Source: a virus
Strand: one strand, 5' to 3'
Length of the DNA stretch: 22,854 nt
IMG/VR virus record: IMGVR_UViG_3300036671_000152
Location: 1-22,854 of that record
The notes below the pieces were generated by a model that did not search any database, was not told the DNA's origin, and saw nothing but the letters and a program-made list of their open reading frames with translations. Positions 1-5,757 of the stretch are shown here, piece after piece. The position numbers and the translations under genes were made by a program. How positions within the stretch are numbered: position 1 is the stretch's first letter; each line of letters begins with the position of its first letter.

Positions 1-1164
1 AAAAGACTGGATGATATTAGCGAGGACTTCGCTAGTGATGAACTTATCAATCGCATCAAAAATCTTGATGAACCCTTGCTCGATTGTTGGCCCATGCGTT
101 TCCATCCACAAAATTAAGCTATCCAGGTGGGGGGCAACATTTTCAAGGATTGCAGAACCAATTTCCAGCAAACTATCCCGAGCAGTAGCCATAGCCACAT
201 CAAACTTGAACTTGCTTGTGTCAGCAACAAAGCCCAAAGCCTCATCCATGATTTTGATGTCATCAGTCGCTAGGCGAACAATCTCCGCATACGCCTCAGT
301 GTTCTCACCCGTCAAAGAAAAGACAGCGCTAAGACCCTCAATGGAACCGATGACCTTAGTGAAGTCCTCCTGATTATCACCAAAAGCCTCACGCAACTTA
401 GTGAGAGTGCTGAGGAAACCATCCTGCTCAATACTCTCAGCCACGCCCTGGGAGGTGAACCCATACTGCTCCAACATCTTCTTGGCTTCTTCAGTGGGCT
501 TGATGAACGCCTGCATCGCCCCACGAATACCCGTGACCGCCTCGGAAGCGCTCAGACCACCCTTAGTGAGCGCAGCAATCAGCCCTGTGGTTTCCTGGAA
601 GCTCACACCCAACTCTGCAGAGATAGGGATCACACGACCAAGCGCACCAGCAAGCTCCTCAGGGGCAAACTGTCCAAGCCTTACCGCCTCAGCCAAAGCC
701 TCAACAGCATCAGTGCCAGAAAGGTTTGACTCCCCATAAGTGTTCATCGCGGCGGTCGCAGCGTTAGCAATACTGCCAACATCGCCCAAACCAATAGCAG
801 CACCCTTCAGTGACGCCTTAAGGACATCCACAGCGGTTGCCCCACGCAAACCAGCAGAGGTGATGAAGAACAAAGCATCGGCTGCCTCATTCCCAGACTT
901 ACCGAACTGAGGGCCAAGATCCCTAGCGGCCTTCTCCAGGTCACCTATCTCATCGGCGGTAAGCCCAACCAAACCCTGAATCTTTGCGAAGGTAGTTTCG
1001 AACTGTGCAGCCTCCTTCACCGAGGCAACAGCAACAGCAGAGATAGCGGCAGCAGCAACCCGACCCACATCCACCGCAAAATTCTGAAAATTAGCTAGCG
1101 CCCGCTGGGCGCCCTCCAACCCCTTCGGATCAAACTTAGTAACTAACGGGATAAAGATAGCCAT
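1..1164 (-). CDS. Tail tape measure protein, N-terminal part
   Basis: The frame is open from an ATG at 1164 to the left edge (388 codons), so the C-terminal part lies outside the window. The protein starts MAIFIPLVTKFDPKGLEGAQ. It then has an Ala-rich segment (about residues 30-50), a stretch typical of TP901-type tape measure cores (FGKSGNEAADALFFITSAGL, about 80-100), and more alpha-helical sequence with 'GVSFQETTGLIAALTKGGLS' near residue 180. Tape measure proteins set tail length and sit inside the tail tube during assembly. The start overlaps the stop of the upstream minor tail gene (TGATG), implying translational coupling. Position right after the frameshifting chaperone and one tail gene is the standard siphovirus order. 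Total length and any C-terminal hydrolase domains cannot be seen. Confidence 0.93.
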   Translation of the reverse strand, partial: MAIFIPLVTKFDPKGLEGAQRALANFQNFAVDVGRVAAAAISAVAVASVKEAAQFETTFAKIQGLVGLTADEIGDLEKAARDLGPQFGKSGNEAADALFFITSAGLRGATAVDVLKASLKGAAIGLGDVGSIANAATAAMNTYGESNLSGTDAVEALAEAVRLGQFAPEELAGALGRVIPISAELGVSFQETTGLIAALTKGGLSASEAVTGIRGAMQAFIKPTEEAKKMLEQYGFTSQGVAESIEQDGFLSTLTKLREAFGDNQEDFTKVIGSIEGLSAVFSLTGENTEAYAEIVRLATDDIKIMDEALGFVADTSKFKFDVAMATARDSLLEIGSAILENVAPHLDSLILWMETHGPTIEQGFIKIFDAIDKFITSEVLANIIQSF

Positions 1165-1766
1165 CAGACAGCCCTCACTCTTTGCAATTCTCTAGACGCA
1201 TCCCGCATATAGTCGTCAATCGCACGCTTCCCAAGTCCCTCAATGCGCCCATGCTTTTTTAATGCAGAATCGAACACAAAAAATCCTGACTTACCTTTAG
1301 CAAGCCCTACGCGGTCAGCGATAGCAGAATTAAACTTGTCGCCCTGACTGGTAACATTGTGCCTGAACGGGATTGAACCATTCCGGCTGTAGAACTTAGA
1401 CCTTGTGGAGCCAGGACGCTTACTCGACCCTGCAAGCTCCGCATAATCAAAACCTAGCCGACCTTTACCACCCGTAAACTTCATCGACAACAAACGGTTC
1501 CCACCGCCACGACTACCGCCAGGGGTAAACGACACAGACGCGCGAGGAATCCCGCCCCACCGTGTAACGCCGTTATGGTCTTGCATACCCGAAATAGGAG
1601 CTTGCGGGGGAACCTCGCCCGCGATTTCCTTAGCAATACCCATAATACTTTTGCGCATATCCTTACGCAACGCATTCAAAGACCCACGGTCAATCTTCCG
1701 CAACTCTCTTGTTACCTGGGCCACCCCTTGAGGGCGCATACTTGTAGACAACAAAAAGGGCTCCAA
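1164..1766 (-). CDS. Putative minor tail protein
   Basis: A 200-aa basic protein between the tail assembly chaperone and the tape measure gene. I chose the TTG start at 1766 because a G-rich Shine-Dalgarno-like run (GGGGGGGACGG) lies just upstream. The first in-frame ATG (1739) has no such site. The N-terminal half has an amphipathic segment (QVTRELRKIDRGSLNALRKD), and the middle is rich in Gly, Ser and Arg. The size and 'FDYAELAGS' are loosely reminiscent of HK97 gp10-type tail completion proteins, but the gene sits later in the order than gp10 usually does. The role is therefore inferred from position. It starts only 15 bases after the stop of the frameshift extension and overlaps the tape measure start. 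Confidence 0.7.
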   Translation of the reverse strand: MEPFLLSTSMRPQGVAQVTRELRKIDRGSLNALRKDMRKSIMGIAKEIAGEVPPQAPISGMQDHNGVTRWGGIPRASVSFTPGGSRGGGNRLLSMKFTGGKGRLGFDYAELAGSSKRPGSTRSKFYSRNGSIPFRHNVTSQGDKFNSAIADRVGLAKGKSGFFVFDSALKKHGRIEGLGKRAIDDYMRDASRELQRVRAV

Positions 1767-1781
1767 ACCGTCCCCCCCAGT

Positions 1782-2200
1782 TTACCGCCTACCCCTACCC
1801 CGCCTATTAGACTCCTGCGCACGCGCCTCCAAAGCACGCTGCAACGTCCACAACATGCGAGGCGACAACCTCATCAACTCGCGTGGACTGATCCCCGTCT
1901 CAATCGCAAGATTAGCGAACAACCAATGGGCTGAGGAATCCCCCAAACCCTTTAAGCTTTTGGGTCGAGAGGTTCCACCGAATCCACCAGGTCAACCCAC
2001 TTAGCAAACGTAAGCTTTGTTTCACCAGTACGCTTCAACACATGCCACGCTAACCAAAGAAGGTGCGTAATCTTCCCGTCACGGGCCAACGTCGAAACAC
2101 TCACGTTATATTCGCCCTCAAACGCCACAAGGTCAGTAGCAACCCCGTTAGCCTCACAAGACGTACCATCCAAAAACGTTACTAGGAAATTAAAGTTCAT
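1782..2200 (-). CDS. Tail assembly chaperone, frameshifted long form (gpGT-like)
   Basis: This is the -1 frameshift product of the preceding entry. Ribosomes read 2200 to 1958, slip one base back on CCCAAAA, and continue from the AGC codon at 1958 to the TAA at 1782-1784. That gives 81 + 58 = 139 residues. The extension begins SLKGLGDSSAHWLFANLA, has ISPRELMRLSPRMLWTLQRA in the middle, and ends with an Arg-rich tail. A helical 'SPRELM...LWTL' region followed by a charged tail is what gpT-type domains look like in actinophages. The domain has no start codon or ribosome site of its own that would argue for separate translation. The product should be minor relative to the short form, as in lambda. 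Confidence 0.8.
1952..2200 (-). CDS. Tail assembly chaperone, short form (gpG-like)
   Basis: An 82-aa protein (MNFNFLVTFLDGTSCEANGV...) between the major tail protein and the tape measure region. This is where siphoviruses encode the gpG/gpGT tail chaperones that coat the tape measure protein during tail assembly. The gene ends ...EPLDPKA and stops at TAA (1952-1954). The slippery heptamer CCCAAAA lies two codons before the stop in the correct register (C CCA AAA). The frame one base back continues for 58 codons with chaperone-like sequence. I infer this ORF is the zero-frame product of a programmed -1 frameshift gene. The primary sequence is too divergent for a family call, so identification rests on position, size and the frameshift arrangement. 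Confidence 0.82.
   Translation of the reverse strand: MNFNFLVTFLDGTSCEANGVATDLVAFEGEYNVSVSTLARDGKITHLLWLAWHVLKRTGETKLTFAKWVDLVDSVEPLDPKA
1958..1964 (-). other. -1 ribosomal frameshift slippery heptamer
   Basis: The minus strand reads C CCA AAA in the zero frame of the tail chaperone, a perfect X XXY YYZ heptamer, followed by GCT and TAA. The -1 frame is open for 58 codons beyond it. A second homopolymeric stretch (GGGTTTGGGGG) follows about 10 bases later but is past the zero-frame stop, so it is not needed. Confidence 0.8.
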
Positions 2201-2218
2201 ACCCTAGAGTGTAGCGGA

Positions 2219-2626
2219 TTAGGCTACGGCGCGTGTAATATCCCCCGTGACAGGCCAAGACACAGAAGTCGTGGCGAGGTCGCCCACACTTGAAGCAAAC
2301 GGGCTATACCCAGACACTAGGCAAGAGAAGCTATACGAAGGGTTCCCGGCACCAACCGCCAAAGATGTCGGAAGAATAGCCACCGTGACCACAGTACCAA
2401 TCAGCGGCTCAATAACGCTATCCAAAGCCGAGGCCGCAAAATCCTGGTGAAAATCGAGTTGCAACGTAGCATCCCTTAACCCACCTATGCGAGTGCGCGA
2501 CTCATTTCCAAAAGATGTAGTATCAAGGTCATCCACACTAATATCAAGTGTGCAAGACGCAAGGCTCGCACTCAAATCCTCTGAAGCGATAGTGATGCTG
2601 TAATCTGTTGCTGCGAACTTTGCCAA
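2219..2626 (-). CDS. Major tail protein (tail tube)
   Basis: A 135-aa protein, rich in beta-branched residues and Ser/Thr, starting MAKFAATDYSITIASEDLSA. Its order (between the tail terminator and the chaperones), its length and its pattern of alternating polar and hydrophobic strands fit a phage tail tube protein. These form hexameric rings that stack into the tail. Segments such as TLDISVDDLDTTSFGNESRT and LRDATLQLDFHQDF resemble the strand-turn-strand layout of tube proteins ('...T.fG...r...gl.d...ql...'). The start is preceded by AAAAGGAGCC, a strong ribosome site. No extra immunoglobulin-like domain is present. The family assignment is by pattern and position, not by alignment. Confidence 0.8.
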   Translation of the reverse strand: MAKFAATDYSITIASEDLSASLASCTLDISVDDLDTTSFGNESRTRIGGLRDATLQLDFHQDFAASALDSVIEPLIGTVVTVAILPTSLAVGAGNPSYSFSCLVSGYSPFASSVGDLATTSVSWPVTGDITRAVA

Positions 2627-2638
2627 AATAGGCTCCTT

Positions 2639-3040
2639 TTAATCCGAATAAACTATTGCGGAAAACTCCGCGGCCATGTACTGTTGCTCCCCTAAGTTTA
2701 TCGCACCCACGTTTGTCATCTCCGAGAGACGCACATCGTAGGCTGCACCGTCAAGAGTCTTATCCGACTGGAGTGCGGCCTTGATCCCGCCGGCCCCGGT
2801 GGAGGCGTAAGCGTTTAGTTTGTTTTGTGCCGACCTCTCCGACACCCTGCCCACAATGACAGTGATTGTAAAGTTGTAGACAACAAGCCCGCCCTGCATA
2901 GCCTGGTCATACTGAATACTGTTTAGCTGCACCACGGCAATAGGTGGGGAAGGATTATCAGGCAGGTCGGCGGACGTGCGTAAACCGCTAATCGTCGCCA
3001 AGTTTGTTGCGAGCCCATCCCGAATCGTGTCAATACTCAC
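2639..3040 (-). CDS. Tail terminator / tail completion protein
   Basis: A 133-aa protein starting MSIDTIRDGLATNLATISGL. It has a Pro-rich turn (DLPDNPSPPIAVVQL), a beta-rich middle and a C-terminal strand (QQYMAAEFSAIVYSD). This N-terminal helix followed by a Pro-rich loop and strands is characteristic of tail terminator/completion proteins (lambda gpU or HK97 gp10-adjacent types) that cap the tail tube and join it to the head. The start overlaps the end of the connector gene by four bases (ATGA at 3037-3040). It sits just upstream of the tail tube gene, as expected for this function. Confidence 0.72.
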   Translation of the reverse strand: MSIDTIRDGLATNLATISGLRTSADLPDNPSPPIAVVQLNSIQYDQAMQGGLVVYNFTITVIVGRVSERSAQNKLNAYASTGAGGIKAALQSDKTLDGAAYDVRLSEMTNVGAINLGEQQYMAAEFSAIVYSD

Positions 3041-3630
3041 GCGGTCAACATCCTCTTAAACGGCATCAAAAGTTTTTCCACGTCAGGATCGACACGGCCC
3101 ACATGCATCACCATGTCCCCAAAACCCATAACACCCGTCGGGCTGTCATATCTCTTGAACTGGCGCATGGAAAGAATGATGCACGCTTGCTTTACCGCGG
3201 AAGGAACAGTCGCATACCCCCACACCCCCACAATCTGCACACTCGCCTCGCTGTATGAGCCGTTATTAAAACTGTAATCCCCCGTAGCCCGCACAGCATA
3301 AAAAGGTGTCTCCACGCCCCCCACAAGGCCGTTGAGAGGGGATAGCTCAAAGTCGCTAGTGGCCCACGTCTGGTTATATGTTCCATCGCCTGCCGTGTCT
3401 GTCTTGAGCGTCGTCACGCTCTGGCAGTCATCAATCTGCACCACGTTCCCCACATCAGGCCGATATGCGCGGGTAGCGTTAGACGAGTAGAAAACCCGTT
3501 CACACCACCCATCAATCTCACGGGAAGCAGCCTCAATACTTATCTCCAGCAGAGCATCGTCAACGGTGTCTGTAATTCGTAGCGCTGCCTTAACGTCGGC
3601 CAAACTTGCGTAGGGATTTTCAATAGTCAT
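3037..3630 (-). CDS. Head-tail connector (gp6-like) protein
   Basis: A 197-aa protein beginning MTIENPYASLADVKAALRI, followed by DDALLEISIEAASREIDGWC. The pattern 'Y.sl.dvk..l.i.....D..l...i..As..id..c.R.F' is diagnostic of the HK97 gp6 / SPP1 gp15-like adaptor family, which forms a ring below the portal. The C-terminus contains the helix PSAVKQACIILSMRQFKRYD typical of the same family. The first gene after the capsid gene and the hairpin at 3682-3718, it overlaps the tail terminator gene by four bases. An AGGGGGAG ribosome site lies just upstream of the ATG at 3630. Confidence 0.88.
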   Translation of the reverse strand: MTIENPYASLADVKAALRITDTVDDALLEISIEAASREIDGWCERVFYSSNATRAYRPDVGNVVQIDDCQSVTTLKTDTAGDGTYNQTWATSDFELSPLNGLVGGVETPFYAVRATGDYSFNNGSYSEASVQIVGVWGYATVPSAVKQACIILSMRQFKRYDSPTGVMGFGDMVMHVGRVDPDVEKLLMPFKRMLTA

Positions 3631-3646
3631 AGGGGGAGCCTCCAGT

Positions 3647-3660
3647 CTCTAGTTTACCGC
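3647..3660 (-). repeat. Dispersed 14-bp motif, copy between capsid and connector genes
   Basis: On the plus strand the sequence is CTCTAGTTTACCGC. An identical 14-mer lies at 8268-8281 (end of the large terminase gene). Shorter or degenerate versions lie at 1779-1788, 4996-5006 and 20417-20431. All are in the same orientation relative to transcription and most are at gene boundaries, as seen for repressor-bound 'stoperator' sites in some actinophages. Confidence 0.45.
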
Positions 3661-3681
3661 GCCAACCGTTACCCGCTTAAA

Positions 3682-3718
3682 GGGGAAAGCCCCCAACCGT
3701 ATAGGCCAGGGGCTCCCC
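3682..3718 (-). terminator. Hairpin after the capsid gene, possible partial terminator
   Basis: Two G/C arms (GGGGA-AA-GCCCC and GGGGC-TCCCC on the plus strand) can pair over about 10 bp around a 15-base loop, between the capsid stop (3735) and the connector start (3630). On the minus strand only a short TTTAAG follows, so termination would be weak. The likely effect is to lower expression of downstream head-tail genes relative to capsid, or to stabilise the capsid mRNA 3' end. Confidence 0.55.
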
Positions 3719-3734
3719 GTAATGAAACTTCCTA

Positions 3735-4904
3735 TTAAGAGGCAGCTCCACCAGTGAACTTGCGAATGTGGGTCGTGTGAGAAAGTTTCCCATCAACACG
3801 CATTGAGAAACGGTAAGTAACCGTATCCTTATTGAACGCGTAGTCCGACGAGGAAGCAACCGCGAGGCCGCCAGCCATACGCACTTTGTACGAAGGCATG
3901 TGACCGAACAACACGCTAATCGCAGCAGCGGCAGGATCAGCGATGTTTGGGTTTTCGATAACATCGAACCCGGCAAACTGGTCAGGCTGTCCGATACCAA
4001 CCGTGTAAAGGTACTGGTTGTTGTCGTCCTTCAATTTCCGAAGGGCACCAATACCCGCACCAGAAGCCATGTAAGCAGTACCAGGCAGACGACGAACCAA
4101 ACCATCCACGCCCGAGTAGGCAAGGTCGATCAGGTTATCGGCAGTAAAGGCACCAGCAACAGCAGACGCGCCAGTAACACCAGCAGAAGCACCCACCACA
4201 ACACCTTGAGGTTTGGACGAACCATCGCCAGTGGTGAGTGCAGAGTTGATAGCGGTACCAAGACCGTTACCAGCCTGGTTAGCAAGGTGGGCCTCAAGGT
4301 CGAATCCGGAGTCGGATACTAATTCTGAACTCACCGGTATGAGAAGGCCATATTTAAACGCTCCCAAAGTGATGCTCGCGTAAGTAGGTTCAGACTCGGT
4401 CATAGCAGCACCGGCAGCGGAAAGCACCGCAGAGCTATAAGCGGTCAGTGTAGGAATTGTAAGGTCTTCACCAGACGTAGTGTTGAAACGTTCTCCAACC
4501 TCAAGCATCGGCCCAACCAAACGGGCAACATCGAACACATTTGAGTAAAATGATTTAGGGACGGTGTTAGCAGAAGGCACCAACGTAGTGCGACGCTCAA
4601 AGTGATGGCTGCGAGTTTCACCGCGACCAATGGAACGCAGAATGTCATCCGAGGAACGCGACTCAGCACTTACAGGGGCGAACCCGCGTGATGCTTCCTC
4701 AGCCTCAGTAACACGCTGTGCGTTACGGGTAGCAACCTCAATAGCAGCATCCGCACGACGAATGTCAGCCTCAATACGATCAATCTTTTCTGAACCAGCA
4801 ACATCAAGGCCACGACCCTCAGACTCGGCGGATTCCAAAACTTCACGAATCTGCATTGTCAGGTTAGCGCGTGCCTCTTGCTGGGTTCTAATGAACTCAG
4901 ACAT
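3735..4904 (-). CDS. Major capsid protein, HK97 fold
   Basis: A 389-aa protein. Residues 1-70 form a charged, helical delta-domain-like segment (QEARANLTMQIREVLESAES; EKIDRIEADIRRADAAIEVA) of the type that acts as an internal scaffold and is cut off by the capsid protease. From about residue 105 the mature region follows, with PKSFYSNVFDVARLVGPMLE, the E-loop area (TTSGEDLTIPTLTAYSS) and SKPQGVVVGASAG, a well-known HK97-family signature. The C-terminus (SSDYAFNKDTVTYRFSMRVD) matches the P-domain/A-domain strand that ends these proteins. It is encoded directly downstream of the tmRNA-like RNA with a 265-base leader full of inverted repeats. The ribosome site GAAAAGAG precedes the ATG. There is a long separation from its protease gene, so the gene probably has its own promoter. 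Confidence 0.95.
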   Translation of the reverse strand: MSEFIRTQQEARANLTMQIREVLESAESEGRGLDVAGSEKIDRIEADIRRADAAIEVATRNAQRVTEAEEASRGFAPVSAESRSSDDILRSIGRGETRSHHFERRTTLVPSANTVPKSFYSNVFDVARLVGPMLEVGERFNTTSGEDLTIPTLTAYSSAVLSAAGAAMTESEPTYASITLGAFKYGLLIPVSSELVSDSGFDLEAHLANQAGNGLGTAINSALTTGDGSSKPQGVVVGASAGVTGASAVAGAFTADNLIDLAYSGVDGLVRRLPGTAYMASGAGIGALRKLKDDNNQYLYTVGIGQPDQFAGFDVIENPNIADPAAAAISVLFGHMPSYKVRMAGGLAVASSSDYAFNKDTVTYRFSMRVDGKLSHTTHIRKFTGGAAS

Positions 4905-4923
4905 GAATTACTCTTTTCTTTAT

Positions 4924-4983
4924 CGGTAATAGTTAGGTTTCGCAGCGGCGGTAACGCTCAACTACTCCGACAGCGGTAACGCT
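4924..4983. repeat. Three CGGTAA repeats with 25-bp spacing
   Basis: CGGTAA begins at 4924, 4949 and 4974. The second and third copies share the longer GCGGTAACGCT (4948-4958, 4973-4983). The regular spacing just before the capsid ribosome site suggests a DNA-binding protein array. Confidence 0.5.
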
Positions 4984-5050
4984 TATCCGGTACCCCAATT
5001 TTACCGCGAGAGTGTATACGTACTTTTATGGAAGCCGGTGTCCACGTTTT

Positions 5051-5090
5051 TATGTCACATACGTACCTAGTTGGGTACATATGTGACATA
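5051..5090. repeat. 17-bp inverted repeat upstream of capsid gene
   Basis: Arms 5051-5067 and 5074-5090 pair with one mismatch around a 6-base loop. The arms contain TATGTCACAT and ATGTGACATA. An adjacent half-site (TGTCACA, 5093-5099) gives a competing pairing. Confidence 0.7.
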
Positions 5091-5101
5091 AGTGTCACAA
5101 G

Positions 5102-5119
5102 CGTACCAAAATTGGTACG
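5102..5119. promoter_or_regulatory. Perfect 18-bp dyad, operator-like
   Basis: CGTACCAAAATTGGTACG has eight perfectly inverted bases on each side of a 2-base centre. It lies about 50 bases past the 3' end of the tmRNA-like RNA. The symmetry and length fit a dimeric repressor site; the binding protein is unknown. Confidence 0.5.
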
Positions 5120-5169
5120 GTATTGACTCGTTCCGTACACAGCAAACTTTATTGGGTACAGGAACCTAG

Positions 5170-5248
5170 TGGAAGTGTGGGGACTCGAACCCCAGTCCAA
5201 CAAGGATCCGCAAGCGGCATTTCCTCGCTGTCGAAACCATCCACTCCC
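5170..5248 (-). ncRNA. tmRNA-like RNA: tRNA-like domain without mRNA-like domain
   Basis: Read on the minus strand, this 79-nt sequence folds as the tRNA-like domain of tmRNA. The 5' GGGAGTG pairs with 3' CACTTCC in a 7-bp acceptor stem, including a G3-U70 wobble, the alanine identity element, followed by discriminator A. The stemless D-loop segment reads GATGGTTTCGA and, with the next bases, contains GGTTTCGAC as in mycobacterial tmRNA. A 9-bp P2 stem (5222-5230/5198-5206, two G-U) follows. P2 is capped by a short hairpin with a CUUG tetraloop instead of the tag ORF and pseudoknots. GGAC precedes a perfect T arm (TGGGG-TTCGAGT-CCCCA). CCA is not encoded. There is no space for a tag reading frame. 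Known tmRNA fragments at attachment sites keep only the 3' end, whereas both ends are intact here. It could sequester alanyl-tRNA synthetase, SmpB or EF-Tu, or be processed from the capsid mRNA. Confidence 0.78.
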
Positions 5249-5249
5249 T

Positions 5250-5293
5250 AAAAAGAAAACCTGCCCGTACCCATAAGGGGCAGAGGGGCAGGT
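5250..5293 (-). terminator. Intrinsic terminator-like hairpin directly before the tmRNA-like RNA
   Basis: On the minus strand ACCTGCCC (5293-5286) pairs with GGGCAGGT (5266-5259), followed by TTTTCTTTTT that ends two bases before the RNA 5' end. It could end an upstream transcript or, if the nearby promoter is active, serve as a leader hairpin or attenuator. Confidence 0.65.
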
Positions 5294-5311
5294 GTTAGTA
5301 ACACAAGTATA
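5292..5311 (-). promoter_or_regulatory. Extended -10 promoter with palindromic operator
   Basis: On the minus strand TGCTATACT gives an extended -10 (TATACT at 5311-5306), with no good -35. The predicted start near 5299 falls inside the perfect dyad GTGTTAGTAACAC (5292-5304). Transcription would run into the hairpin and the tmRNA-like RNA, about 50 bases downstream. Confidence 0.5.
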
Positions 5312-5319
5312 GCACTTTG

Positions 5320-5388
5320 CTAGGCCGTACTTTTAAGTGGACAGTATGCGGTTTTGTCCTGCCACAAGGACGGCGGCACCCCGGACAT
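5320..5388 (-). CDS. Possible 22-residue peptide
   Basis: A short frame starting ATG at 5388 with a strong ribosome site (GGGGAGGG, 7 bases spacing) encodes MSGVPPSLWQDKTAYCPLKS plus two residues and stops at TAG. It lies between the terminator of the packaging operon and the promoter of the tmRNA-like RNA. I do not recognise the peptide. The ribosome site is the main support. The sequence could instead be part of a structured RNA, because GTCC/GGAC and CCCTCC/GGAGGG inverted pairs also occur in 5355-5430. Confidence 0.4.
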   Translation of the reverse strand: MSGVPPSLWQDKTAYCPLKSTA

Positions 5389-5473
5389 GGGAAGACCCTC
5401 CCCGCAAGCAACGAGGAGGGCCGTTTTCACCCAATGAAAGGAATCTAATGAACTACCACACACTTACAGAGTA

Positions 5474-5523
5474 ACACAAAGAGAAACCTCCCGCGCACCA
5501 GAAGGGGGTAGGCGCACGGGAGG
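5474..5523 (-). terminator. Strong intrinsic terminator of the packaging/protease operon
   Basis: Arms 5487-5499 and 5511-5523 form a 13-bp stem with two G-U pairs (minus-strand CCTCCCGTGCGCC with GGTGCGCGGGAGG) and an 11-base loop. TTTCTCTTTGTG follows. It lies just after the stop codon of the 72-aa gene at 5537. Confidence 0.85.
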
Positions 5524-5536
5524 AAGTTAAACCCTA

Positions 5537-5755
5537 CTAACGCTGCTCAACAGCACCAATAACGCGGGTCTCTTTTTCTACCTGCTCGGTAGCGCCCTTA
5601 GACACTTGCGACAACACTGGCGATTTCCGAACAGAAGCATTATCAAGCTCCAGAATAGCATCCGCAAACTCAGGGGCCAACACTTTTATAGCTCCCACAG
5701 AAGGATGCTTAGCAACTTTCATAATTGCCTCAATAATTTGTTCACGACTAGCCAT
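5537..5755 (-). CDS. Hypothetical 72-aa protein after capsid protease
   Basis: The protein starts MASREQIIEAIMKVAKHPSV, continues with a helical LAPEFADAILELDNASVRKS and has a polar tail ending GAVEQR. I recognise no family. It lies two bases after the protease stop and is the last gene before a strong terminator, so it is co-transcribed with packaging and capsid maturation genes. In many siphoviruses this slot holds a small scaffold-like or capsid-associated protein. The helical, charged composition is compatible with that, but nothing in the sequence proves it. Confidence 0.7.
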   Translation of the reverse strand: MASREQIIEAIMKVAKHPSVGAIKVLAPEFADAILELDNASVRKSPVLSQVSKGATEQVEKETRVIGAVEQR

Positions 5756-5757
5756 TC

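Larger units (their letters stand above)
4905..5169 (-). promoter_or_regulatory. Capsid gene leader with nested inverted and direct repeats
   Basis: A non-coding 265-base stretch. It holds (i) a long inverted repeat 5051-5067/5074-5090 with one mismatch, (ii) an overlapping 7-bp inverted repeat (TGTGACA-TAAG-TGTCACA, 5082-5099) sharing the same arm, (iii) a perfect 18-bp dyad (5102-5119), and (iv) CGGTAA repeated at 4924, 4949 and 4974, exactly 25 bp apart. Two of these copies extend to GCGGTAACGCT. The first two repeats are mutually exclusive as RNA hairpins. I see no convincing -35/-10 pair, but a promoter or an RNA switch for capsid expression is likely. Confidence 0.55.

Noticed and set aside
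5170-5194. Phage attachment site (attP) in an ssrA-like sequence
   Set aside because: attP cores match only the 3' end of tmRNA, while here the 5' end is also present and pairs correctly. No integrase gene is visible. Not fully excluded without the host genome.
4958-5203. 81-codon minus-strand frame covering part of the tmRNA-like RNA and the capsid leader
   Set aside because: It crosses the T arm and several perfect inverted repeats and has no ribosome site; RNA and DNA signals explain the sequence better.
5448-5474. Plus-strand 8-codon frame with AAAGGA upstream
   Set aside because: Lies on the non-transcribed strand against the tail of the terminator at 5474-5523 and has no plus-strand gene after it. 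Probably chance.
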